Origin: Chloroflexota bacterium | Lineage (GTDB): Bacteria > Chloroflexota > Anaerolineae > UBA4142 > SHND01 | Direction: 5' to 3' | DNA length: 64,000 nt | NCBI GenBank assembly: GCA_004295045.1 | Contig: SHND01000035.1 | Span: 42,546-106,545, forward strand | Part shown: positions 41,765-50,414 of the stretch, piece by piece | How the letters are laid out: each line of letters begins with the position of its first letter | How positions within the stretch are numbered: position 1 is the stretch's first letter | The notes under the pieces: generated by a model | The model's database searches: none | What the model saw: only the letters and a program-made list of their open reading frames with translations | Told to the model about the DNA's origin: nothing | Position numbers and translations under genes: made by a program

Positions 41765-43555
41765 CTATTGCGCTGCTTTGACCTGAACCGTGTTAAAGTA
41801 CTCGGTCCCGGTTGGATTCGGGATGTACCCTTCCACGTTTGCGCCAAGCGCCAGCGGAGGTTGATTGTTGGCGATAAAAACGCGCAAGATTTTGTCGTGA
41901 AGCATCTGTTCGGATTCCTGATACATCTTGGTGCGTTCGGCTTTGTCAATCGTGCTCGCCGCTTTCTTGAGCAGGTCGGACAGCTCTTTGTCGTTTACAA
42001 ATCCTTCACGCGAGAGCGGCTTGTCATCCGCGCTCATGCAGAAAAAGTAGCAGACAAAGTTGTCGGGGTCGCCGTTATCGCCCGTCCATCCGAGCATATA
42101 GAGTGGCAGTTCGCCTTTGGCGCGGCGGTCGAGATAGGTTGCCCAGTCAACCGTCTGGAGTGAGACATTGATGCCCGCTTTGGCGAGATCTGCTGCCATT
42201 GCCGTCCCGATATCCTTTGGATTGGGATAGTACGGGCGCGAGACCGGCATGTACCAAAGTTCCAGCGGCACTTTTTTGCCGTTCAAAGTCACTTCGCTCA
42301 AACCGTTGGCGAAACCGGCATCGGCGAGCAGTTTCTTGGCGGCTTCGGTGTCGTATGCCCAATCGGTAATGTTGGGATTGTAGCCCCACAGCGAGGGCGG
42401 CTGAAGTTCCTTGGCGACCAAGCCCGTACCGCCGTACAGCGCATCCACGATAGCTTTTTTGTTGATGGCTTGCGCGAATGCCTGGCGCACCTTGGGGTCG
42501 TTGAATTCTTTGACGTTATAGTTGAACGCGAGATAACCGGTCGTGTTGGTCGGGCGCAAGAGAAGTTTAAAGCGCGGGTCGTCCTTGATGGCGGCGACGT
42601 CGCGCGGCTCCATACCTTCCAGCGCGTTGATTTCACCGGCGGCGAGGGCAAGCAAGCGCGCCGAGTTGTTCGGAATGTTGCGGACAATGACGCGATTCAT
42701 CTTGGGCGCGTTCGCTTTATCCCAATAATCTGCGTTCGCGTCGAGCGTTACTTGTTCGTTCGGTTTCCACTCGACGAATTTGTACGGACCCGTTCCGACG
42801 GGATTCTTGCACGTGTCAACGCCGTATTTTTCGAGCGCAGTCGGGCTGGCAAAGACAAACACGAACATTGCCAAATTGTTCAGGAACGGACCTTGCGGCT
42901 GTCTGAGCGTAAATTTGACTGTGGTGGGGTCAACGGCTTCGACTTTTTCGATGATACTGTTTTCGTCAAAACCGCCGAACTGCGCCTCATAGTACTCAAA
43001 GGTTTGACCCGCTTTGATTTGTGCGTCGTGCTGAGGATTCTTGGTATTGCCCCAATAGTCAAAGTTCTTGACGACTGCATCAGCATTAAAGTCGGTGCCG
43101 TCGTGGAACTTGACGCCCTCTTGCAACTTGAATGTCCATTCTTTGCCATCATCAGAAGTCGTCCAACTCTTGGCGAGGGCTGGCACGGGATTGGTTGTAT
43201 CTTTGTCGAACTTTACCAATCCTTCATAAACCTGGTTGATGATGCGTCCTGAAATACCGTCGGTGATGACTGCAGGGTCGAGACAAACGGGTTCGCCCTG
43301 CGCGCCAAACACAAATGCCTCGGGCGCTTGCGCCGGGGCGGCGGTTGCCTGGACGACGACCGTTTGGACGACAGGCGCGCTGGTTTGGATTTTTTCGACA
43401 ACCTGCGTCTGCACCACAGGTGCGCCGGTCTGGACCTTTTCGACGACGACGGTCTGGACTACCGGTGGCGCCGCGGGGGCTGAACAGGCGGCGAACACCA
43501 ACAGCGCAACAAAGATCGCTAACGGAAGCGCCAATTTAAGGCGATGGGATTGCAT
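41765..43555 (-). CDS. Peptide-type ABC transporter substrate-binding lipoprotein (SBP_bac_5)
   Basis: A 596-residue lipoprotein with lipobox FAAC. A tether of three degenerate units (PPVVQTVVVEKVQTGA, PVVQTQVVEKIQTSA, PVVQTVVVQATAA) precedes the cluster-C fold (~75-596): VCLDPAVITDGISGRIINQVYEGL, WTFKLQEGVKFHDGTDFNAD, GTGPYKFVEWKPNEQV and NNPxxN-type regions. Family C proteins bind oligopeptides, nickel or oligosaccharides, and the ligand is not readable here. A good SD (AAAGGAGGAG) precedes the ATG. It serves the permeases at 39752-41677; ATP must come from ATPases encoded elsewhere, perhaps those at 48-50 kb. Confidence 0.93.
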   Translation of the reverse strand: MQSHRLKLALPLAIFVALLVFAACSAPAAPPVVQTVVVEKVQTGAPVVQTQVVEKIQTSAPVVQTVVVQATAAPAQAPEAFVFGAQGEPVCLDPAVITDGISGRIINQVYEGLVKFDKDTTNPVPALAKSWTTSDDGKEWTFKLQEGVKFHDGTDFNADAVVKNFDYWGNTKNPQHDAQIKAGQTFEYYEAQFGGFDENSIIEKVEAVDPTTVKFTLRQPQGPFLNNLAMFVFVFASPTALEKYGVDTCKNPVGTGPYKFVEWKPNEQVTLDANADYWDKANAPKMNRVIVRNIPNNSARLLALAAGEINALEGMEPRDVAAIKDDPRFKLLLRPTNTTGYLAFNYNVKEFNDPKVRQAFAQAINKKAIVDALYGGTGLVAKELQPPSLWGYNPNITDWAYDTEAAKKLLADAGFANGLSEVTLNGKKVPLELWYMPVSRPYYPNPKDIGTAMAADLAKAGINVSLQTVDWATYLDRRAKGELPLYMLGWTGDNGDPDNFVCYFFCMSADDKPLSREGFVNDKELSDLLKKAASTIDKAERTKMYQESEQMLHDKILRVFIANNQPPLALGANVEGYIPNPTGTEYFNTVQVKAAQ

Positions 43556-43713
43556 TCGGTCTCCTCCTTTGGAAACGTGTTTGGAAAAGGTAGATCATGA
43601 ATTTTGAGGTAATAGGCAAATGCCTTAAAGACAAATGTGGCGGGCGGGGGACACCTCCTTTCGCGCAAAAGAATTGTAAAGGAAAAACAGTCTTTTGCCC
43701 TATAGTGATGCAA
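43556..43713 (-). promoter_or_regulatory. Leader of the second importer set with an orphan Shine-Dalgarno
   Basis: Upstream of the proper SD, the minus strand has TACAAT (43678-43673), then AAAGGAGGTG (43661-43652) about 98 bp before the ATG with no start codon at a usable distance. A similar AAAGGAGGTG lies in the leader at 47959-47968. Confidence 0.45.
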
Positions 43714-43740
43714 AAGCCCTTCCGTAGGTCAGAAGGGCTT
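43714..43740 (-). terminator. Terminator of the third-gene end of the first importer set
   Basis: AAGCCCTTC / GAAGGGCTT is a perfect 9-bp stem with a 9-nt loop. On the minus strand it is followed by TTGCAT, 34 bp past the permease stop at 43774. Confidence 0.7.
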
Positions 43741-43773
43741 GCAATACGAATACAGCGCCGAGATGTAATTTTC

Positions 43774-44769
43774 TTAGCCGGTCCCCTTCATCCGCGGATC
43801 CAATGCATCGCGCAAACCATCGCCGAGAAAGGTAAAGCCCATCACGACGAGCGCTACGGCAATCGCGGGCGCAAGCAGCATCCACGGCTGAGCGTTGATC
43901 GCCGTTTGTCCTTCCAAGAGTAACGAGCCCCAGCTGGTGACAAAGAATTCTTGGCTCGAAGTCCCGGGGCGCAGTCCCAAACCGAGATAGCCGAGAACAG
44001 CTTCGGTGATGATCAGACGGGGAACAGCAAAGGCAGTAATGATAATGATTGGACTGAGAATGTTTGGGAGAATGTGCCGCTGCATGATGGATTGATCGCT
44101 CGTGCCGATCGAGTGCGCAGCTTCGATAAATTCCTTTTCTTTGATTGACAACGTGCTGCCGCGCACCACGCGCGCGATGCCAACCCAGTTGACGATGGCA
44201 AGCGCGCCGAACAAAAGAATCAACCCATTCGCCCAATCTCCCAAAAACGAGTCGCGCAGCGCAAACATGACGACGACGAAAAAGAGCAGATCGGGAAAGC
44301 TGTACACAATATCGGTAAAGCGCATTAGCAAATTGTCAATGGTTCCGCCGGAATATCCCGCAAAGAGACCAAGCGAAATGCCAAGAATGGTAATAAAGAT
44401 CGTCGGAACGATTGCCACGACCAAAGAAACGCGCGCGCCATAGATCAAACGACTCAAGACATCGCGCCCGATACTATCGGTGCCGAGGAAAAACTGTGGG
44501 TCGCCGGTTTTATTGGTAGGGTTCAGAAAATCGGGCGACCATACGGGCGGCAGAAAGCTTTTGCCGTCATAAATCTTGAGCGGATCGTGCGGCGCGAGCA
44601 TTGGTCCAAAGATGGCGAGCGCGAAAAAACCAATGACCAGTACCAGACCAAACATCGCCGCTTTGTTCTTTTTGAGGCGACTCCACGCGTCCACCCACAG
44701 ACCTTGCGGTGGCTTGGTATTGATAGCTTGGTCAATCGGGCGGTGCCCGGCGACTGCGGTGGTAGCCAT
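43774..44769 (-). CDS. Peptide-type ABC transporter permease (DppC/OppC-like)
   Basis: A 331-residue permease with OppC_N region VDAWSRLKKNKAAMFGLVLV, a loop with FFLGTDSIGRDVLSRLIYGAR, and the EAA loop EFIEAAHSIGTSDQSIMQRH. It ends GDGLRDALDPRMKGTG. The stretch KSFLPPVWSPDFLNPTNKTG in the first outer loop is longer than in the other two DppC paralogues of this window. It lies 10 bp downstream of the partner permease and ends at the terminator at 43714-43740. It belongs with the binding protein at 45921-47753, and no ATPase gene accompanies it. Confidence 0.93.
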   Translation of the reverse strand: MATTAVAGHRPIDQAINTKPPQGLWVDAWSRLKKNKAAMFGLVLVIGFFALAIFGPMLAPHDPLKIYDGKSFLPPVWSPDFLNPTNKTGDPQFFLGTDSIGRDVLSRLIYGARVSLVVAIVPTIFITILGISLGLFAGYSGGTIDNLLMRFTDIVYSFPDLLFFVVVMFALRDSFLGDWANGLILLFGALAIVNWVGIARVVRGSTLSIKEKEFIEAAHSIGTSDQSIMQRHILPNILSPIIIITAFAVPRLIITEAVLGYLGLGLRPGTSSQEFFVTSWGSLLLEGQTAINAQPWMLLAPAIAVALVVMGFTFLGDGLRDALDPRMKGTG

Positions 44770-44779
44770 ATCAGTCCTC

Positions 44780-45820
44780 CTAACTCAGCTTGATACGCGG
44801 ATCAAGGAACGTGTAAACCAAATCCACCAGAATATTCGCGATTTGGATGATCAAGGCAAAGATGAGCGTCGTTGCCATAATCATAGAATAATCGCGCTGA
44901 CCAATCGCCAAGACGAACTGGCGTCCCCAGCCGGGAAAGCCAAACATCGTCTCGATAATGAACGAGCCGGTAATGAGCCCGGCAAAGGCAGGTCCCATGA
45001 CTGTTACAACGGGGATGAGCGCGTTCTTGAGCATGTGCCGCCAAACGACCATGCGTTGGCTCAAGCCCTTGGCGCGCGCAGTCCGAACATAATCTTGCCG
45101 CATCACTTCGAGCATGGAAGCGCGCGTCAAGCGCGCCGTTGACGCCAGCAGCCCAAAGCCCAAGACGACGGCGGGCAAAATCCACACGATTGGATTGTCC
45201 CAACTGCGCGGGACGACGGGGACGAGTTTCAAGCCAACCGCAAAAATAATAATCAAGAAAATACCTAAAACGAAATTTGGCACGGTGACGCCCGAAGTGG
45301 CGATAAAGAGACTCGCGTAATCTACGGGCGTATTTTGGCGCAGCGCGGAAATGACGCCCATGGGAATTCCAATCAGGGTTGCAAAGATGAGAGCGATAAA
45401 CCCAAGCCGCAAAGAATAGCCCGCTTTACTGTCCCACGGCGCTTTGCCTTCCGGCGGATCGAGCACAATATCTTGCACCATCAAGCCGCGCTGGCGAAAG
45501 GATGGACCCATGTTGCCGCAGATGAAACCGCAGCGCCATTTGCCGTTAACGGTGCCGCCAACCATATAAGTAATAAATTGCGTATCAAAAAAACCGGCGA
45601 TGTTGCCTTGCATCAAGGCGGGAAAATCGAACCACACTTCTTTATCCAAACCGAATTGGGCGTTGAGTTGCTTTTGGGTCGTAGGGTCAATTTGGCGTTG
45701 ACTCGGGTCTTTGTCAAATGGACCGCCGGGCGCGGCGTGCATCAAAACAAAGGTGATGACTGCGACGACGATCATCACGGGAATCAGCCACAAGAGACGA
45801 CGAATTAGAAATCTGCCCAT
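44780..45820 (-). CDS. Peptide-type ABC transporter permease (DppB/OppB-like)
   Basis: A 346-residue DppB-like permease: MGRFLIRRLLWLIPVMIVV, APGGPFDKDPSQRQ, QFGLDKEVWFDFP, and the EAA loop QDYVRTARAKGLSQRMVVWRH. The first extracytoplasmic loop is enlarged by about 45 residues and contains a Cys pair (RCGFICGNMG), absent from the other two DppB paralogues. It could hold a disulfide or adapt the channel to its own binding protein. It starts after a strong intercistronic hairpin (45873-45902). Confidence 0.92.
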   Translation of the reverse strand: MGRFLIRRLLWLIPVMIVVAVITFVLMHAAPGGPFDKDPSQRQIDPTTQKQLNAQFGLDKEVWFDFPALMQGNIAGFFDTQFITYMVGGTVNGKWRCGFICGNMGPSFRQRGLMVQDIVLDPPEGKAPWDSKAGYSLRLGFIALIFATLIGIPMGVISALRQNTPVDYASLFIATSGVTVPNFVLGIFLIIIFAVGLKLVPVVPRSWDNPIVWILPAVVLGFGLLASTARLTRASMLEVMRQDYVRTARAKGLSQRMVVWRHMLKNALIPVVTVMGPAFAGLITGSFIIETMFGFPGWGRQFVLAIGQRDYSMIMATTLIFALIIQIANILVDLVYTFLDPRIKLS

Positions 45821-45872
45821 ATTCTACCTCTAGCTTTTCGCGAACTGCTTTTCTTGATAATAACATGGACGA

Positions 45873-45902
45873 GAGCCGATGTGAGTTTTCTCACACCGGC
45901 TC
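45873..45902 (-). promoter_or_regulatory. Intercistronic hairpin between binding-protein and permease genes
   Basis: GAGCCG-a-TGTGAG / CTCACA-c-CGGCTC with a TTTT loop forms a 13-position stem with one mismatch. It lies 18 bp past the binding-protein stop and 52 bp before the permease start, without a T-run. Confidence 0.75.
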
Positions 45903-45920
45903 AAGTTCATTGCTTACGCT

Positions 45921-47753
45921 TTATTGCGGCAGCTTGCTCGTATCAATATCAATGGTTTCGACGTCTTGCGAACCGGGGAAATCTGTGTCCTGCGGTGTGG
46001 TTGTAACGCCTGTCACCCAAGGTTTCACCAAGTAGGCGTTGACATTGTTCCACATGAATGCAACCGGCGCGCCGTCAATCAAAAGATTTTGCGCTTGCGC
46101 GTATAGGTCCGCGCGTTTCGCTGGATCAACCGTCGAGTCGGCTTCGTCAACCAACTTGTCAAAGTCGGGGTTCGAGTAACCGATGCGCTCGCCGAAACCG
46201 CCGGTCTTCCAGTAGACACTCAGCCAGTTTTGCGGATCGGGATAATCCGCGCACCAGCCGAGAATGAACATTTGCGGCGCAGTATTGATATCCTTGGTCA
46301 ATGCGGTAAAGGTCGTCGGATCAACGGGATTCGACTTGATGTTGACGCCGAGAACGTCTTTCCACTTGCCGAGGAGCCAGTCATAGCGTGTGCGGTTGCG
46401 CGGTGTATCACTGAATGTGGCGGTGATTTCGGGCAGTTTGTCCACGCTGCCGTACTTGGATTCAGCCAGAGTCTTTTTGGCTAGATCGGGATCATAGCCC
46501 CATTTGGTGCTGGTTTCGTACCCAGGATAGCCCGGAGGAATCCAGGTCAAGGTCGGCGCGCCCAGTCCCTGTAGTACATCCGTGACCCAACCTTCACGAT
46601 TCAGCGCTTCCGCAAATGCTTCGCGAACTTTTTGGTCGGTGAATGGTTCTTTTAACTGATGGAACATGACCGCAAAGGTGCATGACCCGGGGAAAATCTT
46701 GGCTTCTTTGGAGAGTTCCGCGTCCGCTTTGATTGTTGCCAGGTCTTCGGCAGCAAGCCCAACAATATCAAATTCGTTGTTCTTGTATGCTTGGAAGGCA
46801 ACAGCGGAATCGGCGATGTATGAGAATTCAATCGGCACTTTGGCTTGATCGCTCCAGTAAGTCGCGCTCGGCTCGAACCGAGAACGGACAAATGGTTCGA
46901 GCGTCTTGAGGACATAGGGACCGTTGCCAATCTGGAATTTGGAGCTATTCCACCAATTGTCGCCACCCTCGGTGATATTTTCCTCTTTGGCGGGATAGGC
47001 GACCCAGATGCCCATGATGGTGTGGAAATAAGGCGCGGCTTTGCTAAAGGTCAATTTGAGGGTATTGCAATCTTCCTGCGCGTATCCTTCTTCACCCTCT
47101 TTGCATGGCTGACCACTCTTGTCGAGCGCTTGGATGCTGGCGGCGACATCCGCTTGAAGTTTGGCGAGGTCTTCTTCCGAGATCGTGGCGAGGTCGGCGC
47201 CGCGCCATTCGGGTGCACCCTTGATCTCGTCTGTGATCGCCGCATATTCACCGGCAGTGTGCGGATCAATGTTGCGCATGAGCGCATATTGGAAGCGCTT
47301 GGCGTTCAACGGTGTGCCGTCGCTGTATTTCAAACCGTCACGCAGCGTAAAGGTCAGTTCCGTCGCGGCGTCATTGTATTCCCATTTTTCGGCGGCACCC
47401 GGGACGGTCTCGAGCTTGGTGTTGAACTTGGTGAGACCTTCGTAAATCAACTTGAGATGTGCAATCTCGTTGACGAACGAAGATTTTTGCGGGTCAATGA
47501 TGTCGGGATAGCTGCCGAGGTTGATGCGGAGCACCTTTTCGACCGCTGCAGCTGTCGGCACTGCCGTCACGACTTTTTCGACAACCTCCGTCTGGACGAC
47601 GGGCGCGCTCGTTTGTACTTTTTCAACAATTTGGGTCTGAACAACGGGGGCAGCTGTCTGAACGGCAGCCGGTGGCGCCGCTGGCGCGCCACACGCCACT
47701 GCAATCATCACCACCAATGCGGCGAGGACTGCAAGAATTGCAAACTTTTTCAT
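45921..47753 (-). CDS. Peptide-type ABC transporter substrate-binding lipoprotein (SBP_bac_5)
   Basis: A 610-residue lipoprotein with lipobox AVAC. Its tether repeats the PVVQTQIVEKVQTSA / PVVQTEVVEKVVTAV unit, as in the paralogue at 41765. The cluster-C binding domain follows (LGSYPDIIDPQKSSFVNEIAHLKL, LTFTLRDGLKYSDGTPLNAK, IGNGPYVLKTLEPFVRSRFE, MFILGWCADYPDPQNWLSVY). A loop with two Cys (PCKEGEEGYAQEDCNTL) may be disulfide-bonded. ATG 47753 is fixed by GGAGGAGAAGGAA just upstream; the frame extends 14 codons further. Promoter about 420 bp upstream. Confidence 0.93.
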   Translation of the reverse strand: MKKFAILAVLAALVVMIAVACGAPAAPPAAVQTAAPVVQTQIVEKVQTSAPVVQTEVVEKVVTAVPTAAAVEKVLRINLGSYPDIIDPQKSSFVNEIAHLKLIYEGLTKFNTKLETVPGAAEKWEYNDAATELTFTLRDGLKYSDGTPLNAKRFQYALMRNIDPHTAGEYAAITDEIKGAPEWRGADLATISEEDLAKLQADVAASIQALDKSGQPCKEGEEGYAQEDCNTLKLTFSKAAPYFHTIMGIWVAYPAKEENITEGGDNWWNSSKFQIGNGPYVLKTLEPFVRSRFEPSATYWSDQAKVPIEFSYIADSAVAFQAYKNNEFDIVGLAAEDLATIKADAELSKEAKIFPGSCTFAVMFHQLKEPFTDQKVREAFAEALNREGWVTDVLQGLGAPTLTWIPPGYPGYETSTKWGYDPDLAKKTLAESKYGSVDKLPEITATFSDTPRNRTRYDWLLGKWKDVLGVNIKSNPVDPTTFTALTKDINTAPQMFILGWCADYPDPQNWLSVYWKTGGFGERIGYSNPDFDKLVDEADSTVDPAKRADLYAQAQNLLIDGAPVAFMWNNVNAYLVKPWVTGVTTTPQDTDFPGSQDVETIDIDTSKLPQ

Positions 47754-48170
47754 TTCCTTCTCCTCCTGCAAATGTGTGACACAAGGATGTGCCACTGAAG
47801 TGTGTATGGTTTACACTCGAAATCCTGTTGGAACGACAGAGAACGATGGAATGGCGTCTGATTTGTCGGCGCTGCAATTTTGCGGGATGGCAACGCGCAG
47901 CAAGAAAGCGAGTGATTTGGATCGGTTGCTACAGCATCAATACGTTATCTGCTGCTTTCACCTCCTTTGAACTTGAGGGGATTTATTTGGCGCGTAAAAG
48001 GCATGGGGAACGACATCATTGTCGAGGTCCGCAGAAATTAAAAACTTCAACTCGTTGAAAAATGGAACAGTGGAATGTTCTCATGATTTCGCTGGAGCAT
48101 CCGCGCCCAAGACAATGGGCAGCGCGCAACATGGAATGGAACAAGTTGAAAGAGGACGTCTGCGTACGCG
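47754..48170 (-). other. Long (~410 nt) untranslated leader of the first importer set
   Basis: The gap is flanked by the dppF-like gene and the binding-protein gene. The promoter at 48171-48199 implies a leader of about 410 nt. No gene-like frame is seen. The leader holds an SD-like AAAGGAGGTG (47968-47959) about 205 bp before the true start, with no start codon at the right distance. Only a 10-codon GTG frame that starts inside the SD itself follows. No known riboswitch was recognised. Confidence 0.5.
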
Positions 48171-48199
48171 AATATAGCATAGTTCCAAACGCGCGTCAA
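48171..48199 (-). promoter_or_regulatory. Promoter of the first importer set
   Basis: TTGACG (48199-48194), a 17-bp spacer and TGC-TATATT (TATATT 48176-48171) on the minus strand lie just beyond the dppF-like stop at 48232. Confidence 0.75.
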
Positions 48200-48231
48200 G
48201 AAAAAATGCGTGTTCCGTGTTCCCCTTTGAA

Positions 48232-49278
48232 TTAGACCACATGACACTCGACAAAATGCCCATTTCCTACATCGCGCCATTCGGGCGCGACTTCTTTGCA
48301 AATGGGGATGGCGAGCGGACAGCGGGTGTGAAAACGACATCCTTTGGGCGGATTTACGGGACTCGGGACATCACCCACCAAAATAATACGCTCGCGTTTC
48401 TCTTCGATCAGCGGGTCAGGAATCGGCACTGCCGAAAGGAGCGCGCGGGTGTAGGGATGCAGTGGGTTCGCGTACAAGGTATGTCCATCGGTGAGTTCGA
48501 CGATTTTGCCCAAATACATCACCGCGATGCGGTCCGAAATATGCCGCACCACCGAAAGGTCGTGCGCGATGAACAAGTACGTGAGTCCGAAACGCTCTTG
48601 CAATTCTTCCAGCAGATTGACAATCTGGGCTTGAATCGAAACATCGAGCGCGGAGATGGGTTCATCACAAACAATGAAATCGGGATTGACGGCGAGCGCG
48701 CGCGCGATACCAATGCGTTGGCGCTGTCCACCGGAAAATTCATGCGGATAGCGATTGATGAAATACGGGTTAAGTCCAACAACCTGCAACAGTTCCTGCA
48801 CGCGTTCTTTTTTCTCTTTGCCTTTGGCGATATTGTGCACTTCCAGCGGCTCGGCAATAATATCTCCGACGGTCATACGCGGATTGAGCGAAGCGTACGG
48901 GTCTTGAAAAATCATCTGCATGTTGGAACGCATCTTGCGCAGCTCTTCGCCTTTTAGCGTGGCGAGATCTTTGCCTTCAAACAAAACGCTCCCTTCGGTG
49001 GGGCGATACAATTGTAGGATAGTGCGACCGGTGGTGGACTTGCCGCAGCCGGATTCGCCGACGAGTCCGAGTGTCTCGCCCGGTTTCACATCGAACGAAA
49101 TACCATCCACCGCTTTGACATCGGCGACTTTTTTCTGAAAGATGATGCCTTGTGTAATCGGAAAATATTTTTTCAGATTGCGAATCGAGAGGATCGCCCC
49201 ATTCGCGTCCGTTGAGGCATTGGCTTGTGCGCTGCCCGTTGCGGGCGCGGGGGGCGTTGTCTGCGTTTCCGTACTCAT
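48232..49278 (-). CDS. Peptide-type ABC transporter ATP-binding protein (DppF/OppF-like)
   Basis: A 348-residue ATPase. After an N-terminal Ala/Thr/Gln-rich segment of ~30 residues come [13 protein letters not shown], Walker [24 protein letters not shown] and Walker [13 protein letters not shown]. The oligopeptide-transporter C-terminal Cys cluster has [14 protein letters not shown], which can bind an Fe-S cluster in related proteins. ATG 49278 with GGAG upstream is preferred to the frame edge at 49479, which would overlap the dppD-like gene. Last gene of the five-gene importer operon. Confidence 0.93.
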   Translation of the reverse strand: MSTETQTTPPAPATGSAQANASTDANGAILSIRNLKKYFPITQGIIFQKKVADVKAVDGISFDVKPGETLGLVGESGCGKSTTGRTILQLYRPTEGSVLFEGKDLATLKGEELRKMRSNMQMIFQDPYASLNPRMTVGDIIAEPLEVHNIAKGKEKKERVQELLQVVGLNPYFINRYPHEFSGGQRQRIGIARALAVNPDFIVCDEPISALDVSIQAQIVNLLEELQERFGLTYLFIAHDLSVVRHISDRIAVMYLGKIVELTDGHTLYANPLHPYTRALLSAVPIPDPLIEEKRERIILVGDVPSPVNPPKGCRFHTRCPLAIPICKEVAPEWRDVGNGHFVECHVV

Positions 49279-49346
49279 CTGTTTCGCTCCTTGAATTAGA
49301 TTGGAGGCTAGGACTGGATTCGATTTTGCTTTTACTAACGTCCAAC

Positions 49347-50378
49347 TTATGCCGCAGCGGGCTGCATGAACTTGCGCCCGAGGATCGCGTCCCGTTGTTC
49401 GCGGACGGCTTCGTAATGCCAACATGCGGACCAATGTTTCACCCCGACGGACATCAAGGGCGGATTTTCTTGCAGACACTTTTCGGTTCGAAACTTGCAG
49501 CGATCATAAAAGGGACAACCGGTCGGAAGATTCACCAAATCAGGTGGGAGACCTTCAATGGGAGTGAGTTTTTCGCGTCTGCCTTCATCGAGGCGTGGAA
49601 TGGAACCGAGCAGCCCGACCGTGTACGGATGCAGCGGATTCGCAAACAATTCTTTCACGGGCGCCGTTTCGACAATGTATCCCGAATACATCACGTTGAT
49701 CCGGTCTGCCAGTCCGGCGATGACGCCGAGATCGTGCGTGATCCAAATGATTGACATCCCTAATTCGTTCTTGAGACGCTTCACGATGTCAGTGATCTGC
49801 GCCTGAATCGTCACATCCAGCGCGGTCGTCGGCTCGTCGGCAATGAGCAGCTGCGGCGAACAAGAAAGCCCCATCGCAATCATCACGCGCTGGCGCATGC
49901 CTCCGGAAAATTGATGCGGATAATCATCGAGCCGCCGTTCCGCTTCGGGAATGTTCACCATCTTGAGCAATTCCGCCGCGCGTTTGCGCGCCTTGTCTTT
50001 GTTCATGCCAAGATGGAGCTCGAGCGCTTCGGTGATTTGTGTGCCGATGGTGAGGACTGGATTGAGCGAGGTCATGGGGTCTTGAAAGACCATCGCGATC
50101 TTGTTCCCGCGAATTTGCCGCATCTCTTCATCGCCGAGCTTGAGCAAATCCTGTCCTTGAAAAAGGACTTCGCCGCTCGCAATGCGTCCCGGGGGCATGG
50201 GAATCAAGCGCATCACGGTCAACATCGAGACCGATTTGCCGGAACCCGATTCGCCGACGAGACCGAGCGTTTCCCCTTCTTCCAAATGAAACGTGACCCC
50301 GTTTACCGCGTGTACAACACCATCTTGCGTTGCAAATTCTGTGCGCAAGTTTCGAACATCAAGCAGGATATTGCCCAT
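49347..50378 (-). CDS. Peptide-type ABC transporter ATP-binding protein (DppD/OppD-like)
   Basis: A 343-residue ATPase with [22 protein letters not shown], Walker [24 protein letters not shown], Walker [13 protein letters not shown], and the C-terminal [14 protein letters not shown]ys cluster typical of OppD/DppD. It pairs with the DppF-like ATPase to drive the importer of the same operon. These are the only two ATPase genes of the three importer sets, so they may serve all three. An SD (AAGGGG) precedes the start; the permease gene ends 36 bp upstream. Confidence 0.94.
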   Translation of the reverse strand: MGNILLDVRNLRTEFATQDGVVHAVNGVTFHLEEGETLGLVGESGSGKSVSMLTVMRLIPMPPGRIASGEVLFQGQDLLKLGDEEMRQIRGNKIAMVFQDPMTSLNPVLTIGTQITEALELHLGMNKDKARKRAAELLKMVNIPEAERRLDDYPHQFSGGMRQRVMIAMGLSCSPQLLIADEPTTALDVTIQAQITDIVKRLKNELGMSIIWITHDLGVIAGLADRINVMYSGYIVETAPVKELFANPLHPYTVGLLGSIPRLDEGRREKLTPIEGLPPDLVNLPTGCPFYDRCKFRTEKCLQENPPLMSVGVKHWSACWHYEAVREQRDAILGRKFMQPAAA

Positions 50379-50414
50379 AAGACCCCTTTCGGAATTTATG
50401 AATAAAGATTGCGT

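Noticed and set aside
46845..47798. 317-codon open frame on the + strand
   Set aside because: Antisense to the binding-protein gene at 45921-47753, with no family resemblance.
47929..47962. Leader peptide starting in the orphan SD
   Set aside because: The GTG overlaps the Shine-Dalgarno itself, leaving no spacing, and the frame has only 10 codons. Kept as a finding, not as a gene.
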